Source: Streptomyces coffeae (GTDB taxonomy: Bacteria; Actinomycetota; Actinomycetes; Streptomycetales; Streptomycetaceae). Taken from it: a DNA stretch of 64,000 bases. Of this stretch, positions 1-8,603 are shown one piece after another; positions within the stretch are counted from its first letter, which is position 1, and each line of letters opens with the position of its first letter. The DNA is taken from positions 33,452 through 97,451 of the forward strand of contig NZ_JAERRF010000030.1 in assembly GCF_016741875.1 (NCBI RefSeq). The letters run 5' to 3'. The notes under the pieces were generated by a model. That model had not been told where the DNA came from and did no database searches. It was given only the letters and a program-made list of their open reading frames with translations. A program made the position numbers and the translations under genes.

Positions 1-838
1 TCACCGCACCGGAGGTCATTCCGGAGATCACCGACCGCCGGAAGACCAGGACGAGAATGGCGATGGGCACCGTGGCCACCATCGCGCCGGCGAAGATCGT
101 GCCGTAGGGGACGGTGTACTGGCTGGTGAACAGGGCCATACCGACCGGCACCGTACGGAAGGCGTCCTCACTGTTGAGGGTCAGCGCCATCAGGAACTCC
201 GCCCAGGTGGCGGTGAACGTGAACACCCCGGCCGTGAACAGGCCCGGCCGCGCCAGCGGAAGGATCACCGAGACGACGGTGCGCAGCGGACTGGCGCCGT
301 CCACCGTGGCCGCTTCCTCCAACGCCCGCGGCACACCCAGCAGATAGTTGCGCAGGATCCAGATGGAGAAGGGCAGATTGAAGGCGATGTAGGGGATGAT
401 CAGCCCCTGGTAGCTGTTGAGCATGCCCGCCGAGCGTTCGAGCAGATACAGCGGGGTGACCACGGCGATGGCGGGGAAGACCGAGATCATCAGCAGCGAG
501 ACCATGATCGGTCCGCGTCCGCGCATCGGCAGCCGGGCGAGCGCATAGCCCGCGAAGAAGGCCAGCGCCAGCACCACCACCGTGGACACCACGGACACCA
601 GCGCGCTGTTGAACAGGTAGCGGCCCAGGCTGTTGCCGCCGAAGGCGTCCGCGTAGTTGCCGGTGGTCGCGTGCTCCGGGAACAGGGTGGGCGGGCTGGC
701 GCTGATCTCGCCGGTGCCCTTGAAGGAGGCCGTGGCCATCCAGTACAGGGGTGCGGTGGTCAGCACCACGATGATCAGCGCACCGATGTTGACCACATTG
801 ACGTAAGCCCGCCAGCCGCGGGTGGCTCGGGTTCTCAT
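1..838 (-). CDS. ABC sugar transporter permease, MalG/LacG-type (partial)
   Basis: Inner-membrane permease of a carbohydrate ABC importer (CUT1 type). The reading frame starts at an ATG at 838 (MRTRATRGW) and runs open to the window edge, so the C-terminus is missing. An N-terminal membrane segment is followed by several hydrophobic helices. The EAA loop that contacts the ATPase is visible as EEAATVDGASPLRTV about two thirds of the way in. The start shares one base with the stop of the upstream permease gene (TGATG), so the two are translationally coupled. It is the third gene of a binding protein-permease-permease operon. No ATPase gene is present in the window; many Streptomyces CUT1 importers share MsiK encoded elsewhere. 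The substrate cannot be read from the sequence. Confidence 0.93.
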   Translation of the reverse strand, partial: MRTRATRGWRAYVNVVNIGALIIVVLTTAPLYWMATASFKGTGEISASPPTLFPEHATTGNYADAFGGNSLGRYLFNSALVSVVSTVVVLALAFFAGYALARLPMRGRGPIMVSLLMISVFPAIAVVTPLYLLERSAGMLNSYQGLIIPYIAFNLPFSIWILRNYLLGVPRALEEAATVDGASPLRTVVSVILPLARPGLFTAGVFTFTATWAEFLMALTLNSEDAFRTVPVGMALFTSQYTVPYGTIFAGAMVATVPIAILVLVFRRSVISGMTSGAV

Positions 839-1830
839 CATCGGCCTCCTTCGTCCACCTGGGCCCGGAAGGCGCGCAGGAAGAGCAGACAGCACCCCAG
901 GACCAGGACCGCCGTACTGGTGGCGACGGCCGCGCCCGGTCCGATGCTGAGGTTCTGGAAGAGCGTCTTGTAGCCGAGGATGGCCAGCGACTGGGTCGCC
1001 GTACCCGGCCCGCCCTGGGTGAGCACGAACGGCAGGTCGAAGACGCCGAACGCCTGGAGGGTGCGGAACAGCACCGCGATGGCCAGGATCGGCCGCAGCT
1101 GCGGCAGGGTGACCCGCCAGAAGGTGGTCCAGGGGCCGGAACCGTCGATCTCCGCCGCTTCGTACACATCCTTGGGGATCTGCATCAGCCCGGCGAGCAC
1201 GATGATGGCCACGAACGGGGTGGTCTTCCAGATGTCGGCCACCGCCATCGCCGCCATCGCGGGCACCGGGCGGCCCAGGATGACGGGTTCACCGCCGCCG
1301 AGCGCCTCGATCGCCCAACTGACCACACCATAGGTGCCGTTGTACAGATAGCCCCACAGCTGCGCCGCCACCACGTTGATCATCGCCCAGGGCAGCAGCA
1401 GAACGGCCAGGATCCAGCCGCGCGCGGCGCCCAGCCGCTCCAGGACCAGGGCGGCCGCGGTGCCCAGCGCCAGTTCCAGGGCGACGGTGACCAGGGTGAA
1501 GCCGACGGTGAAGGCGAGCGACTGGAACCACGCCGAACTGTGCGCCAGCGCCGCGTAGTTGTCGGTGGTGAAGCCGTCGATCCGGAAGCCGCCGTAGCTG
1601 AGGTGCACCTCGGAGAAGCTGAGGACGACGGAGAAGAGGATCGGGAAGATGGTGACGGCCGCGACGAGGGTGAGCGCGGGGGAGGCGTACAGCCACCCGG
1701 CGCGGGCGAGGCGGCGCTCGGTGGAGCCGCGGGGTGCCGTACGGCCGGCCGTACGCGTGTCCTTGGCGGTCCGGGCCGCGGCTCCGCGGGCCCCGCCGGT
1801 CGTGGTGCTGGTTGTGCTGGTGGTACTCAC
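838..1830 (-). CDS. ABC sugar transporter permease, MalF-type
   Basis: First permease of the sugar importer, about 330 residues. I start it at the GTG at 1830, which overlaps the stop of the binding-protein gene (GTGA). The frame stays open much further upstream, but that part is antisense-type shadow over the binding-protein gene. The first ~45 residues are a Ser/Thr/Arg-rich cytoplasmic tail, followed by a first membrane segment (WLYASPALTLVAAVTIFPIL). The EAA loop reads YEAAEIDGSGPWTTFWRV near residue 230. The protein ends in a short charged tail. Partner of the MalG-type permease downstream. Confidence in function is high; the sugar is unknown. Confidence 0.94.
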   Translation of the reverse strand: MSTTSTTSTTTGGARGAAARTAKDTRTAGRTAPRGSTERRLARAGWLYASPALTLVAAVTIFPILFSVVLSFSEVHLSYGGFRIDGFTTDNYAALAHSSAWFQSLAFTVGFTLVTVALELALGTAAALVLERLGAARGWILAVLLLPWAMINVVAAQLWGYLYNGTYGVVSWAIEALGGGEPVILGRPVPAMAAMAVADIWKTTPFVAIIVLAGLMQIPKDVYEAAEIDGSGPWTTFWRVTLPQLRPILAIAVLFRTLQAFGVFDLPFVLTQGGPGTATQSLAILGYKTLFQNLSIGPGAAVATSTAVLVLGCCLLFLRAFRAQVDEGGR

Positions 1831-3158
1831 AGCGCCTTGCCCTCCAGTGCCGCGGTGATGTCGGAGCGGGCGGCCCGCAGCGCGCCGCCGACCGGCTCCG
1901 AGCCGCCGATCGCCGAATTGACCTGGGTGTAGACGGCCTTGCTGACCTGGGGGTAGTACGGCGTCTGCACGGGACGGGAGACCAGCCGCAGCCGCCGGGT
2001 GGTGGTGATGGTCGGATCGCCGGTCCTGGCCGCCGCCGGGCTGTCGAGCACGGTGTCCATCGCGGGCAGCACCCCGGCCTGGCGCAGCAGCATCATCTGC
2101 GACTCCTCCTCGGCGCAGAAGCGGGCGAAGGCGACGGCGGCGCCGAGGTTCTCCGAGTTCGGGTTGATGAAGTTGCTCCAGCCGCCCAGACAGGCGTAGC
2201 CGGAGTGCGGACGGCCCTCGAAACCGGGCCGTGGCACGACACCCACCTTGCCCGCCACCTTGGAGGCGCCGTCGGCGTCGGACATCCCCCAGGCGTAGGC
2301 CCAGTTGCGCAGGAAGACCGCCCGGCCGCCCGCGAAGGCGTCCATGGCGTCCTGCTCGGCGTAGGTGGTGACCGCCGACGGTGTCACTCCGGCGTCGACC
2401 AGCCCGCGCAGATAGCTCACGGCACGCTGTGCGGGTTCGTCGGCGACGGCGACACGGCCGGAGCGGTCGAGCACACTGCCGCCCGCGTCGGCGAGGAATT
2501 CGGTGACGACGCAGGTGAGGGATTCGCTCACGGAGCCCTGCCAGACGAAGCCGTAGTCGGCGTCCCCGGCGCGCTGGATCCGCCGCGCGCTGCGCTCCAG
2601 CTCCTCCCAGGACTTGGGCACCGGGAGGCCGTGCTTGGCCAGCAGGTCCTTGCGGTAGAAGAGGTAGGCCGCGTCCGAGTAGCAGGGAAACGCGTACACC
2701 TTGCCCTTGAGGCTGGACGCCTGCATCAGCGCCCGTGGGTAGGGATCCCAGAAGTTCTTGGGGACGAGTGACTCCACCGGCAGCGCCAGGTAGTTGGCGC
2801 CGAACTGGGCGGGCCAGGTGATGTCGCCGAGATAGACGTCCGGGGTGGCGGAGCCCCCGCCGATCTGGGTGGTCAGCCCCACGCGGTTGCCGTCGGTGGT
2901 GCTGAGCCCTTTCACGATCTCGATACGGATGTTGGGGTGTGTGCGGCGGAACGCGCGGATGATGGCGGGGCGCATATCGCCCCCGTCGCGGGCGGGTATC
3001 TTCCCCGCCCACCAGCGGATGGTCACCGGTCCCTTCGGTGGCCGTTCCGCCTTGACCAACAGGTCGTCCAGGTTGTTGGTCCCGCACGCGGTGGTGAGAC
3101 CGGCGGTCATGGCAACGCTGCCAGCGCTTGCAAGCAGCATCCTGCGGCTCAGGGCCAT
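1827..3158 (-). CDS. Sugar-binding lipoprotein of ABC importer
   Basis: Extracellular solute-binding protein, family 1 type, 443 residues, which captures the sugar and delivers it to the two permeases. The N-terminus MALSRRMLLASAGSVAMTAG is a signal peptide with twin arginines, followed by a lipobox ending in TAC (Cys about residue 25), so it is a membrane-anchored lipoprotein. The body has the usual binding-protein hallmarks: an IRWWAGKIP segment after the anchor and the NWAYAWGMSD region in the middle. It is the first gene of the importer operon. The upstream region and its own signal-peptide codons carry palindromes of the LacI-operator type, and a LacI gene is divergent. Confidence 0.95.
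   Translation of the reverse strand: MALSRRMLLASAGSVAMTAGLTTACGTNNLDDLLVKAERPPKGPVTIRWWAGKIPARDGGDMRPAIIRAFRRTHPNIRIEIVKGLSTTDGNRVGLTTQIGGGSATPDVYLGDITWPAQFGANYLALPVESLVPKNFWDPYPRALMQASSLKGKVYAFPCYSDAAYLFYRKDLLAKHGLPVPKSWEELERSARRIQRAGDADYGFVWQGSVSESLTCVVTEFLADAGGSVLDRSGRVAVADEPAQRAVSYLRGLVDAGVTPSAVTTYAEQDAMDAFAGGRAVFLRNWAYAWGMSDADGASKVAGKVGVVPRPGFEGRPHSGYACLGGWSNFINPNSENLGAAVAFARFCAEEESQMMLLRQAGVLPAMDTVLDSPAAARTGDPTITTTRRLRLVSRPVQTPYYPQVSKAVYTQVNSAIGGSEPVGGALRAARSDITAALEGKAL
3126..3135. promoter_or_regulatory. LacI-type operator palindrome inside the binding-protein gene
   Basis: GCTTGCAAGC is a perfect 10-base palindrome, embedded in CCAGCGCTTGCAAGCAGC. It lies inside the signal-peptide codons of the binding-protein gene and matches the operator in the intergenic region. 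It probably serves as an auxiliary operator for the neighbouring LacI-family regulator, giving a looped or roadblock repression geometry. The site is seen directly; its use is inferred. Confidence 0.6.
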
Positions 3159-3200
3159 GTGCTCTCCTCCCGTTCCCGTCAGGGCTGCCGCTTTGACAGC

Positions 3201-3210
3201 GCTTGCAAGC
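3201..3210. promoter_or_regulatory. LacI-type operator between importer operon and regulator
   Basis: GCTTGCAAGC within TGACAGCGCTTGCAAGCT, a canonical LacI/CcpA-like palindrome with a central CG/GC-type step, lies about 45 bases upstream of the binding-protein start. A weaker relative, TGACAGCGTTGCCA, lies at 3283-3296, nearer the regulator gene. Repression by the divergent LacI protein is the simplest reading. Confidence 0.65.
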
Positions 3211-3658
3211 TAGGTGGGCGAGTTGGTGAGTGTCAACGGTCGCGTCAGCGAAAGTTCGAGGGGGAGGCTTGTGGTCATCGAATGACAGCGTTGCCAAACT
3301 GTAGTGGTCGGGGCCGTGTCGGTGGCCTCGGGGTGCGTGCTACGGTCCCGCCATGTCCGCAGCTTCCGCAGCTTCCGACGGCCCTGAGAACCTGGCCCGT
3401 CCCACGATCCCGGACAGCGCTGCCAGCGCTGCGAGTGACGCCGGCGGCGCCGGCGGCGCCGACGGTGGCGAGGGTGGCCCGGGCGGCGTTGTCAGTCCCC
3501 GGACCCCCGGCGACACCGGGAGTCGGAGCGCTGCTGGAACTCGGAGAGCCGCGAGGACTCAGGGCGCTACCGGAACTCGGAACACCCCCGAGGCCCCGGG
3601 GGGCCAGAACGCCCCTGATGTCCCGGGAAGCCAGAACGGCAACGGACCCGAGGCCACG

Positions 3659-4705
3659 ATGGCCGATGTCGCCGAGCGCGCGGGCGTCTCCGTCTCCACC
3701 GTCTCCCGGACCCTGCGCGGACTGTCCAGCGTGTCCCCGCAGACCCGTCACCGGGTCGAAAAGGCCGCCCGCGAGCTGTCGTTCGCCGTCTCGCGCAGCG
3801 CCTCCAGCCTGGTCACCGGCAAAACGCGGCGGATCGCCGTACTCACCCCGCACCTGGACTCATGGTTCCTCGGCAACACCATCGCAGGGGTGAGCGCGGT
3901 GCTGCGCGAGGCCGAGCTCGATCTGCTCGTCTACAGCGTCACCGACCTCGCCGAACGCAGCGCGTTCTTCGACCGGTTGCCCGCCCGGCGCAACGCCGAC
4001 GCGATGCTGGTGACCTGCTTCGACCTCACCCCGGAGGAGCGGGCCCGGCTGGACGAGCTGGGCATGCCGGTGGTCTTCGTCAGCCAGCACGCCCCCGGGC
4101 GGCCGAGCGTGTACATCGACGACGCCGACAGCGCCCAGCGCGGGATGCGGCATCTGCTCAACCTCGGCCACCGGCGGATCGCGTTTCTCCAGTCCAGCGA
4201 CAACACCGGCTTCTACTGGAGCTCCCAGGAGCGGCTGACCGGCTACCGCGCGGCGCTGGCGGAGGCCGGGCTGCCCTACGACGAGGAGCTGGTGCTCTAC
4301 CCCGTCGCCCGCCACCGCCGCGGTATCCGCGAGGCCGTCGGCCAGCTGCTGAGCCTGCGCAATCCGCCCACCGCCGTCTTCGCCGAGTCCGACGAGGTGG
4401 CGATCGAGGTCATGGGGGTGCTGCGCTCCGCCGGTGTCGACATACCCGGCCGGATATCCATCCTCGGCTTCGACGACCACCATCTCTCCGAATGGCTGGA
4501 CCTCACCACCGTCGCCCAGCCGGTGGAGGAGATCGGCCGCGCCGCCGCGGAGCTGGCCCGGTCGATCATCGACGACCCGGAGGCCGACCCCACCCGCCAC
4601 ATCGTCTTCCCCACCCGGGTCATCCCGCGGGGGAGCACCGCCCCGCCCGCACCGACGGAGGCAGCGCGGCGAGAAGCCGATCCGGTTCGTCCGCGTGACA
4701 TCTGA
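3659..4705 (+). CDS. LacI-family transcriptional regulator
   Basis: Sugar-responsive repressor, about 348 residues from the ATG at 3659, the usual LacI length. The N-terminal helix-turn-helix reads MADVAERAGVSVSTVSRTLR with a hinge-helix region after it, followed by a periplasmic-binding-protein-like effector domain (RRIAVLTPHLDSWF... to the C-terminus). The frame is open back to an ATG at 3353, but that stretch is a low-complexity Ala/Gly/Ser/Thr sequence with no LacI counterpart. If translated, it would be a disordered N-terminal extension. The gene is divergent from the sugar importer and almost certainly controls it through the GCTTGCAAGC palindromes. Its 3' end overlaps the tail of the opposite-strand membrane protein gene by 86 bases. 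Confidence 0.93.
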   Translation: MADVAERAGVSVSTVSRTLRGLSSVSPQTRHRVEKAARELSFAVSRSASSLVTGKTRRIAVLTPHLDSWFLGNTIAGVSAVLREAELDLLVYSVTDLAERSAFFDRLPARRNADAMLVTCFDLTPEERARLDELGMPVVFVSQHAPGRPSVYIDDADSAQRGMRHLLNLGHRRIAFLQSSDNTGFYWSSQERLTGYRAALAEAGLPYDEELVLYPVARHRRGIREAVGQLLSLRNPPTAVFAESDEVAIEVMGVLRSAGVDIPGRISILGFDDHHLSEWLDLTTVAQPVEEIGRAAAELARSIIDDPEADPTRHIVFPTRVIPRGSTAPPAPTEAARREADPVRPRDI

Positions 4706-5228
4706 CCGTACGGACCGCGAGGCTCCCGCCCCGGGGGAGCGTGGCGGCCACTGGCTCGGACAGCTCGATGACCAGGCTGGTCTGTGATCCGACGGCCAGG
4801 GTGAGCACCCCATCCCGTGTCTCGTCCCCGTCCGTGCCGGGGGCCGGGCCGAAGCGGGAGGCCCGCCGGGCCGAGACGATCAGCTCCATCGGGATCCGCA
4901 GATCATGGCGCCGGCCGTGGCGCAACCGCAGCACACCAGAGGTACCGCCGTCGCCCGGGGACACCACATGGGGGCGTACGACGCAGGCGGCGTGCAGCTC
5001 CAGCACCCACAGCACGGTGTACACATCCAGCACCAGCACCACCCAGTGCACGACCGGCCACGGCCGCAGCAGGACCGCCATCCCCACGGTCTCGACCACA
5101 CACACGAAGACCAGCGCGTACATCGTGGCGCCGTGCCCCCGCACATAGCCGAACGCCGTGTCCCCTGCCCCGACCCCGTCCCGCCGCCGGGTCACCCACA
5201 GCGCCAGCGTGCGTACCAGCCGTATCAC
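4620..5228 (-). CDS. Small membrane protein of unknown function
   Basis: 202 residues from a GTG at 5228 that overlaps the stop of the MerR gene (GTGA). Two adjacent hydrophobic segments occur at about residues 37-55 (MYALVFVCVVETVGMAVLL) and 60-78, giving a hairpin-type membrane anchor. A hydrophilic C-terminal domain rich in beta-forming residues follows (LRIPMELIVSARRASRF, VLTLAVGSQTSLVIELSE). The size and layout resemble bacterial PH-like membrane proteins, but this is only a structural impression. It is translationally coupled to the MerR regulator upstream. The end is antisense to the last 86 bases of the LacI gene. Confidence 0.72.
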   Translation of the reverse strand: MIRLVRTLALWVTRRRDGVGAGDTAFGYVRGHGATMYALVFVCVVETVGMAVLLRPWPVVHWVVLVLDVYTVLWVLELHAACVVRPHVVSPGDGGTSGVLRLRHGRRHDLRIPMELIVSARRASRFGPAPGTDGDETRDGVLTLAVGSQTSLVIELSEPVAATLPRGGSLAVRTVRCHADEPDRLLAALPPSVRAGRCSPAG

Positions 5229-6052
5229 CGGAGGCGCTCCTCGATCGTCGTGATGGCCCGGCGTACGGCCTCCGCCTGGGCGGGCGCGAAGTCGGCGAAG
5301 AACGCCTCCATGAACGCGGCCTCCCGCGCCCCCGTCGCCTTCCCCGTCATCCCCGTCGCCCCGTTGATTCCCTCCTGGGCCCGCATCCCGGCCACGATCT
5401 CGTCCGGCAGGGCCTCCGCGAGCACCCGCGCGGCCTCGTCCACCCGCGGATCGTCGGGCTCCGCGTCGACCAGCGCGTCCAGCAGCGCGTAGGTCTCGTA
5501 CACGCGCTCCATCGCGCCCGGTGTCCCGGTCATCGCCGTACGGAACAGCGCGAGCATCCGCTCGGCCTCCTCCGGCATGGCCACCGTCTCCAGCAGCGTC
5601 AGGAACTCCCGCTCCCGCACCGCCATCGCCGGTTCGGGCCCGGGCAGCGCCGCCGAGGTCCGCGCCATCTCCCCGAACAGTGCGGCCAGCCCCTCCGACA
5701 CCGGCCCCTCCGCGGGCAGCCCGCCCTCCTCGGCCTGCCGCAGCAACCCGGCCAGCCGCGCCCGCCGTTCCCGGATCACCTCCTCCTGCCGCGCGAGATC
5801 GGCGTCCAGCTCGGCCAGCACCTCGTGCAGCTCCCGCCCGGCGTCATCGGCGATCACATCCCGCACCTCGTCCAGCCCCAGCCCCAACTCCGCCAGCCGC
5901 CGCACCCGCGCCAGCGCGATGGCGTCCCGCAGCCCGTACACCCGATACCCGTTCGCCCGCCGCCGCGGCTCGGGCAGCAGCCCCAGATGGTGGTAATGCC
6001 GCACCGTGCGGGTAGTGACCCCGGCCAGCGCGGCGAGCTCTCCGATCCTCAT
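5225..6052 (-). CDS. MerR-family transcriptional regulator
   Basis: 275 residues. The N-terminal MerR winged helix is clear: MRIGELAALAGVTTRTVRHY then GLLPEPRRRANGYRVYG. It is followed by the dimerisation helix (ALARVRRLAELGLGLDEVRD) and a long, mostly helical C-terminal part containing a coiled-coil stretch (ELDADLARQEEVIRERRARL). The C-terminal region is the presumed ligand-binding part, and its ligand is unknown. It is first in a two-gene unit with the membrane protein. An inverted repeat just upstream (6068-6090) is the likely autoregulatory operator. Confidence 0.92.
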   Translation of the reverse strand: MRIGELAALAGVTTRTVRHYHHLGLLPEPRRRANGYRVYGLRDAIALARVRRLAELGLGLDEVRDVIADDAGRELHEVLAELDADLARQEEVIRERRARLAGLLRQAEEGGLPAEGPVSEGLAALFGEMARTSAALPGPEPAMAVREREFLTLLETVAMPEEAERMLALFRTAMTGTPGAMERVYETYALLDALVDAEPDDPRVDEAARVLAEALPDEIVAGMRAQEGINGATGMTGKATGAREAAFMEAFFADFAPAQAEAVRRAITTIEERLR

Positions 6053-6067
6053 GGGGCCAGTGAATAC

Positions 6068-6090
6068 GTTGACGCCACGACAAGGTCAAC
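6068..6090. promoter_or_regulatory. Inverted repeat upstream of merR gene
   Basis: GTTGAC (6068-6073) and GTCAAC (6085-6090) form a 6-base inverted repeat with an 11-base spacer, 16 bases upstream of the MerR start codon. On the minus strand it gives TTGACC as a -35-like hexamer, 17 bases from TATTCA as a -10-like hexamer, the usual MerR operator-in-promoter geometry. The arm sequence resembles the defence-island motif, but the spacing differs. Confidence 0.5.
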
Positions 6091-6236
6091 GGCGGTCGGG
6101 GCCCGGCGCGGGGGCCTCTGCGCCACGATCGGGTGAGGAAGACTCTGTCCGCGCGGTGCCGACCCCCTCGGCACCCAGGCCGGCGGCGAGAACCTCGTCT
6201 GAGCCGCCCGGGCGCTCCGGGTACCATGGTCATCAC

Positions 6237-6647
6237 GGCGGACGAGCCGGCCGGGCGGCCGCGTCGGGGTTCTTCGGGATCCCGCCGAGGAACGTCCGGG
6301 CTCCACAGGGCAGGGTGGTGGGTAACGCCCACCCGGGGTGACCCGCGGGACAGTGCCACAGAAAACAGACCGCCGGGGACCTCGGTCCTCGGTAAGGGTG
6401 AAACGGTGGTGTAAGAGACCACCAGTGCCCAGGGTGACCTGGGCAGCTCGGTAAACCCCACCCGGAGCAAGGTCAAGAGGAGCCGCCTTTGGCGGCTCTG
6501 CGCGGACGATCGAGGGCTGCCCGCCCGAGTCCGCGGGTAGACCGCACGAGGCCGACGGCAACGCCGGTCCTAGATGGATGGCCGCCTCCCCACGGGCCGC
6601 AAGGCCCGCGGGAGACAGAACCCGGCGTACAGGCCGACTCGTCCGCC
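6237..6647 (+). ncRNA. rnpB: RNase P RNA
   Basis: Catalytic RNA that removes 5' leaders from pre-tRNAs, of the bacterial A-type as in actinomycetes, about 411 bases. The 5' end GGCGGACGAGC pairs with the 3' end GACTCGTCCGCC, forming helix P1. The conserved core is visible: GTCCGGGCTCCACAGGGCAG at about 6294-6313 (CR I), GGTAAGGGTGAAACGGTG at about 6391-6408, CCCGGAGCAAGGTCAAGAGG near 6461-6480 and AGACAGAACCCGGCGTACAGG near 6613-6633 (CR V). The gene seems intact despite the foreign DNA that begins immediately after it. Its natural terminator seems to have been displaced to about 46823. The ends are set by P1 pairing, so an error of a few bases is possible. Confidence 0.95.
6621..6647 (+). 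repeat. attL: rnpB 3' end (direct repeat 1)
   Basis: CCCGGCGT-A-CA-G-GCCGACTCGTCCGCC. The last 15 bases (6633-6647) recur perfectly at 46777-46791, and the whole 27 bases match 25 of 27. The repeat covers conserved region V and the 3' strand of helix P1 of RNase P RNA, so this copy is the functional one. Confidence 0.8.
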
Positions 6648-6894
6648 GTTAGGGCCCTGACCTGGGAAAGCATCCCGGTCGGGGCCGTTGTGCGCCCCGA
6701 CGGACTTCCTTCCCCTGCCTGCGGTTTCCCGCGTGTTCCCGCGTGAATGTGCACGCGGTTGCGCGTACCCCTGCCGGAGGTCGACGGGGTCGTGACGGGG
6801 GCGCGGGCGGGCTGAGGCGAGAACACACTGACTTGGCACCAGGCTCGGGAGCAACCAAGTACACGTCACTTTCTGGTGTCAGCTTGTGTAGGTA

Positions 6895-6946
6895 GTCAAC
6901 GGATATTGCCTGCAGCTAATGTTGACAACTCGTGTACACTGAAACT
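6895..6946 (+). promoter_or_regulatory. Promoter/operator of the methylase gene (GTTGACAAC motif)
   Basis: GTCAAC at 6895-6900 and GTTGACAAC at 6921-6929 flank the promoter region. TACACT at 6935-6940 fits a -10 hexamer (TANNNT) and ends 6 bases before the ATG at 6947. No Shine-Dalgarno sequence precedes the ATG, so a leaderless transcript starting at the ATG is likely. GTTGACAAC recurs in front of the other defence operons (13988-13996; minus strand 36712-36704). The rest of the 6648-6894 gap holds no gene that I can recognise. Confidence 0.6.
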
Positions 6947-8602
6947 ATGACGGACAGTGCCGCTTCATCGGTTGGACCTCTTGTCACCGGTTCCGACATC
7001 GCTCGGCTGGCCGGAGTCACTCGGGCCGCTGTCTCCAACTGGCGTCGGCGCTACGACGACTTCCCCGCGCCGGCGGGAGGCGCTGCGAACAGTCCGCTCT
7101 ATGCGCTCGCCGAGGTCCAGGAATGGCTGGACAAGCAGCGCAAAGGCCAGGAAGTGTCACCCGAGGTCGAGCTGTGGCAGGCCATGCGGGCCGTGTACGG
7201 GGAGCAGATGGTCGGGGGCCTGGCGGAGGTGGCCGCGGTGCTGGCCGGGGAACGTGAGCCGAGACTGCCGGATGACGTCGCCGCCCGTGTGCAGGGTCTC
7301 GCTCAAACCGAAGCACCCGTGGACCTCGTGAATGGACTGACTGAACGGTTCATGGACTCCGCTCGGCGTGCGGGATCGGACCAGGTGACTCCCGAGCGTG
7401 TGGTGCGGGCTGTGTGCCACTTCGCTCCCGAGTTGCCGGCCGACGCCACAGTCTTCGACCCGGCCTGCGGGATCGGGGTGCTGCTCCTGTCCATCGCCGC
7501 CGAAGCCGGGATGCGCTGCTGCGGCCAGGAGATGGATGCCGACAGCGCCCGTTTCGCGCAGCTCCGCGCCGATCTCCTGGGCCGATCAGGCGTGCGCATT
7601 GTGGCAGGTGATTCGCTTCGCGCAGACGCATGGCCGGACCTCAAGGCGGATCTGGTGGTCTGCGACCCACCGGCCGGTGTGACCGAGTGGGGGCGAGAGG
7701 AACTGCTGCTCGACTCCCGCTGGGAACTCGGTACCCCGTCCAAGGCCGAAGGGGAGCTCGCGTGGCTCCAGCATGCCTATGCGCACACCGAGCCCGGCGG
7801 TCAGGTCGTCATGGTCATGCCGGCCTCGGTCGCCTACCGCAAGGCAGGCCGCCGCATCCGATCAGAACTCGTACGCCGGGGCATCGTGCGCCAAGTGGTC
7901 GCTCTGCCGCCGGGGACGGCGACCTCTCACGCTCTGCCCATCCATCTCTGGTGCCTGCGGCGTCCCGAGAGCACAGCACGTGCGGATACGAATCACACCG
8001 TGCGCATGGTCGACCTGACGGACAACAGCCCCGACGGCACCCTGGAACCACGCCCTGACCAGGTCGCCGACGTGCCCCTGATCGAGCTCCTCGACGACAC
8101 CGTCGACCTGACCCCCGGCAGCCATCTCCGGTCCCGGCACCGTGACTATCCCGGTGAGTACGTCGCCCTGCGCAAGGAGCTGGAGGACCAGATCCGCCGG
8201 CTGGCCGCACTCCTGCCCGAGCTCACGGCGGGCGGCGGACCGGGCTCACTGGACAGCTCCACCACCAGCGTCGCGGAGCTCGCCCGCGCCGGACTTGTCA
8301 CGTACGACGGTCCGGAACCGATCTCGGCCAGCGAACAACTCGACACGGACTATTTGCAGGGGTTCCTGCGCAGCTCCGTCAACACCCGCCGGTCCACCAG
8401 CGCCAGCGGGACCTACCGTCTTGACGGCAGAGGTTCACGCATTCCCCGCATGGGCATCGACGAACAGCGTCGATACGGCTCTGCCTTCCGGGCCCTGTCG
8501 GCGTTCGAGGAAGGCATGCGCAAGGTCGACGATCTGAGCCGGCGGCTCGCCGAGGTCGCCCGTGACGGCCTCGCCACGGGGGCCCTGGCACCGGAAGGGT
8601 GA
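6947..8602 (+). CDS. HsdM-like N-6 DNA methylase with N-terminal HTH
   Basis: 551 residues from the ATG at 6947 (a GTG at 6932 is possible). An AlpA/excisionase-like helix-turn-helix occupies residues ~12-60 (GSDIARLAGVTRAAVSNWRR). A Rossmann methyltransferase of the type I R-M HsdM kind follows. The SAM motif is DPACGIGVLLLSIA near residue 171. Motif IV, normally (N/D)PP(Y/F/W), reads DPPA near 240 and lacks the aromatic residue that stacks on the flipped adenine. It may therefore be inactive, altered in target, or a DNA-binding subunit. A helical C-terminal half follows, with no obvious specificity subunit nearby. It converges on the McrBC-UvrD operon across a shared hairpin terminator. Either a modification partner for that operon or a regulator is plausible. 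Confidence 0.82.
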   Translation: MTDSAASSVGPLVTGSDIARLAGVTRAAVSNWRRRYDDFPAPAGGAANSPLYALAEVQEWLDKQRKGQEVSPEVELWQAMRAVYGEQMVGGLAEVAAVLAGEREPRLPDDVAARVQGLAQTEAPVDLVNGLTERFMDSARRAGSDQVTPERVVRAVCHFAPELPADATVFDPACGIGVLLLSIAAEAGMRCCGQEMDADSARFAQLRADLLGRSGVRIVAGDSLRADAWPDLKADLVVCDPPAGVTEWGREELLLDSRWELGTPSKAEGELAWLQHAYAHTEPGGQVVMVMPASVAYRKAGRRIRSELVRRGIVRQVVALPPGTATSHALPIHLWCLRRPESTARADTNHTVRMVDLTDNSPDGTLEPRPDQVADVPLIELLDDTVDLTPGSHLRSRHRDYPGEYVALRKELEDQIRRLAALLPELTAGGGPGSLDSSTTSVAELARAGLVTYDGPEPISASEQLDTDYLQGFLRSSVNTRRSTSASGTYRLDGRGSRIPRMGIDEQRRYGSAFRALSAFEEGMRKVDDLSRRLAEVARDGLATGALAPEG

Positions 8603-8603
8603 G

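Noticed and set aside
3353..3658. A 102-codon N-terminal extension of the LacI gene.
   Set aside because: The stretch is low-complexity, has no counterpart in LacI proteins, and the ATG at 3659 begins the helix-turn-helix at the usual position.
6068..6090. The GTTGAC/GTCAAC repeat before the MerR gene as another copy of the island motif.
   Set aside because: The spacer is 11 rather than 3 bases, it lies outside the island, and it fits a MerR operator.
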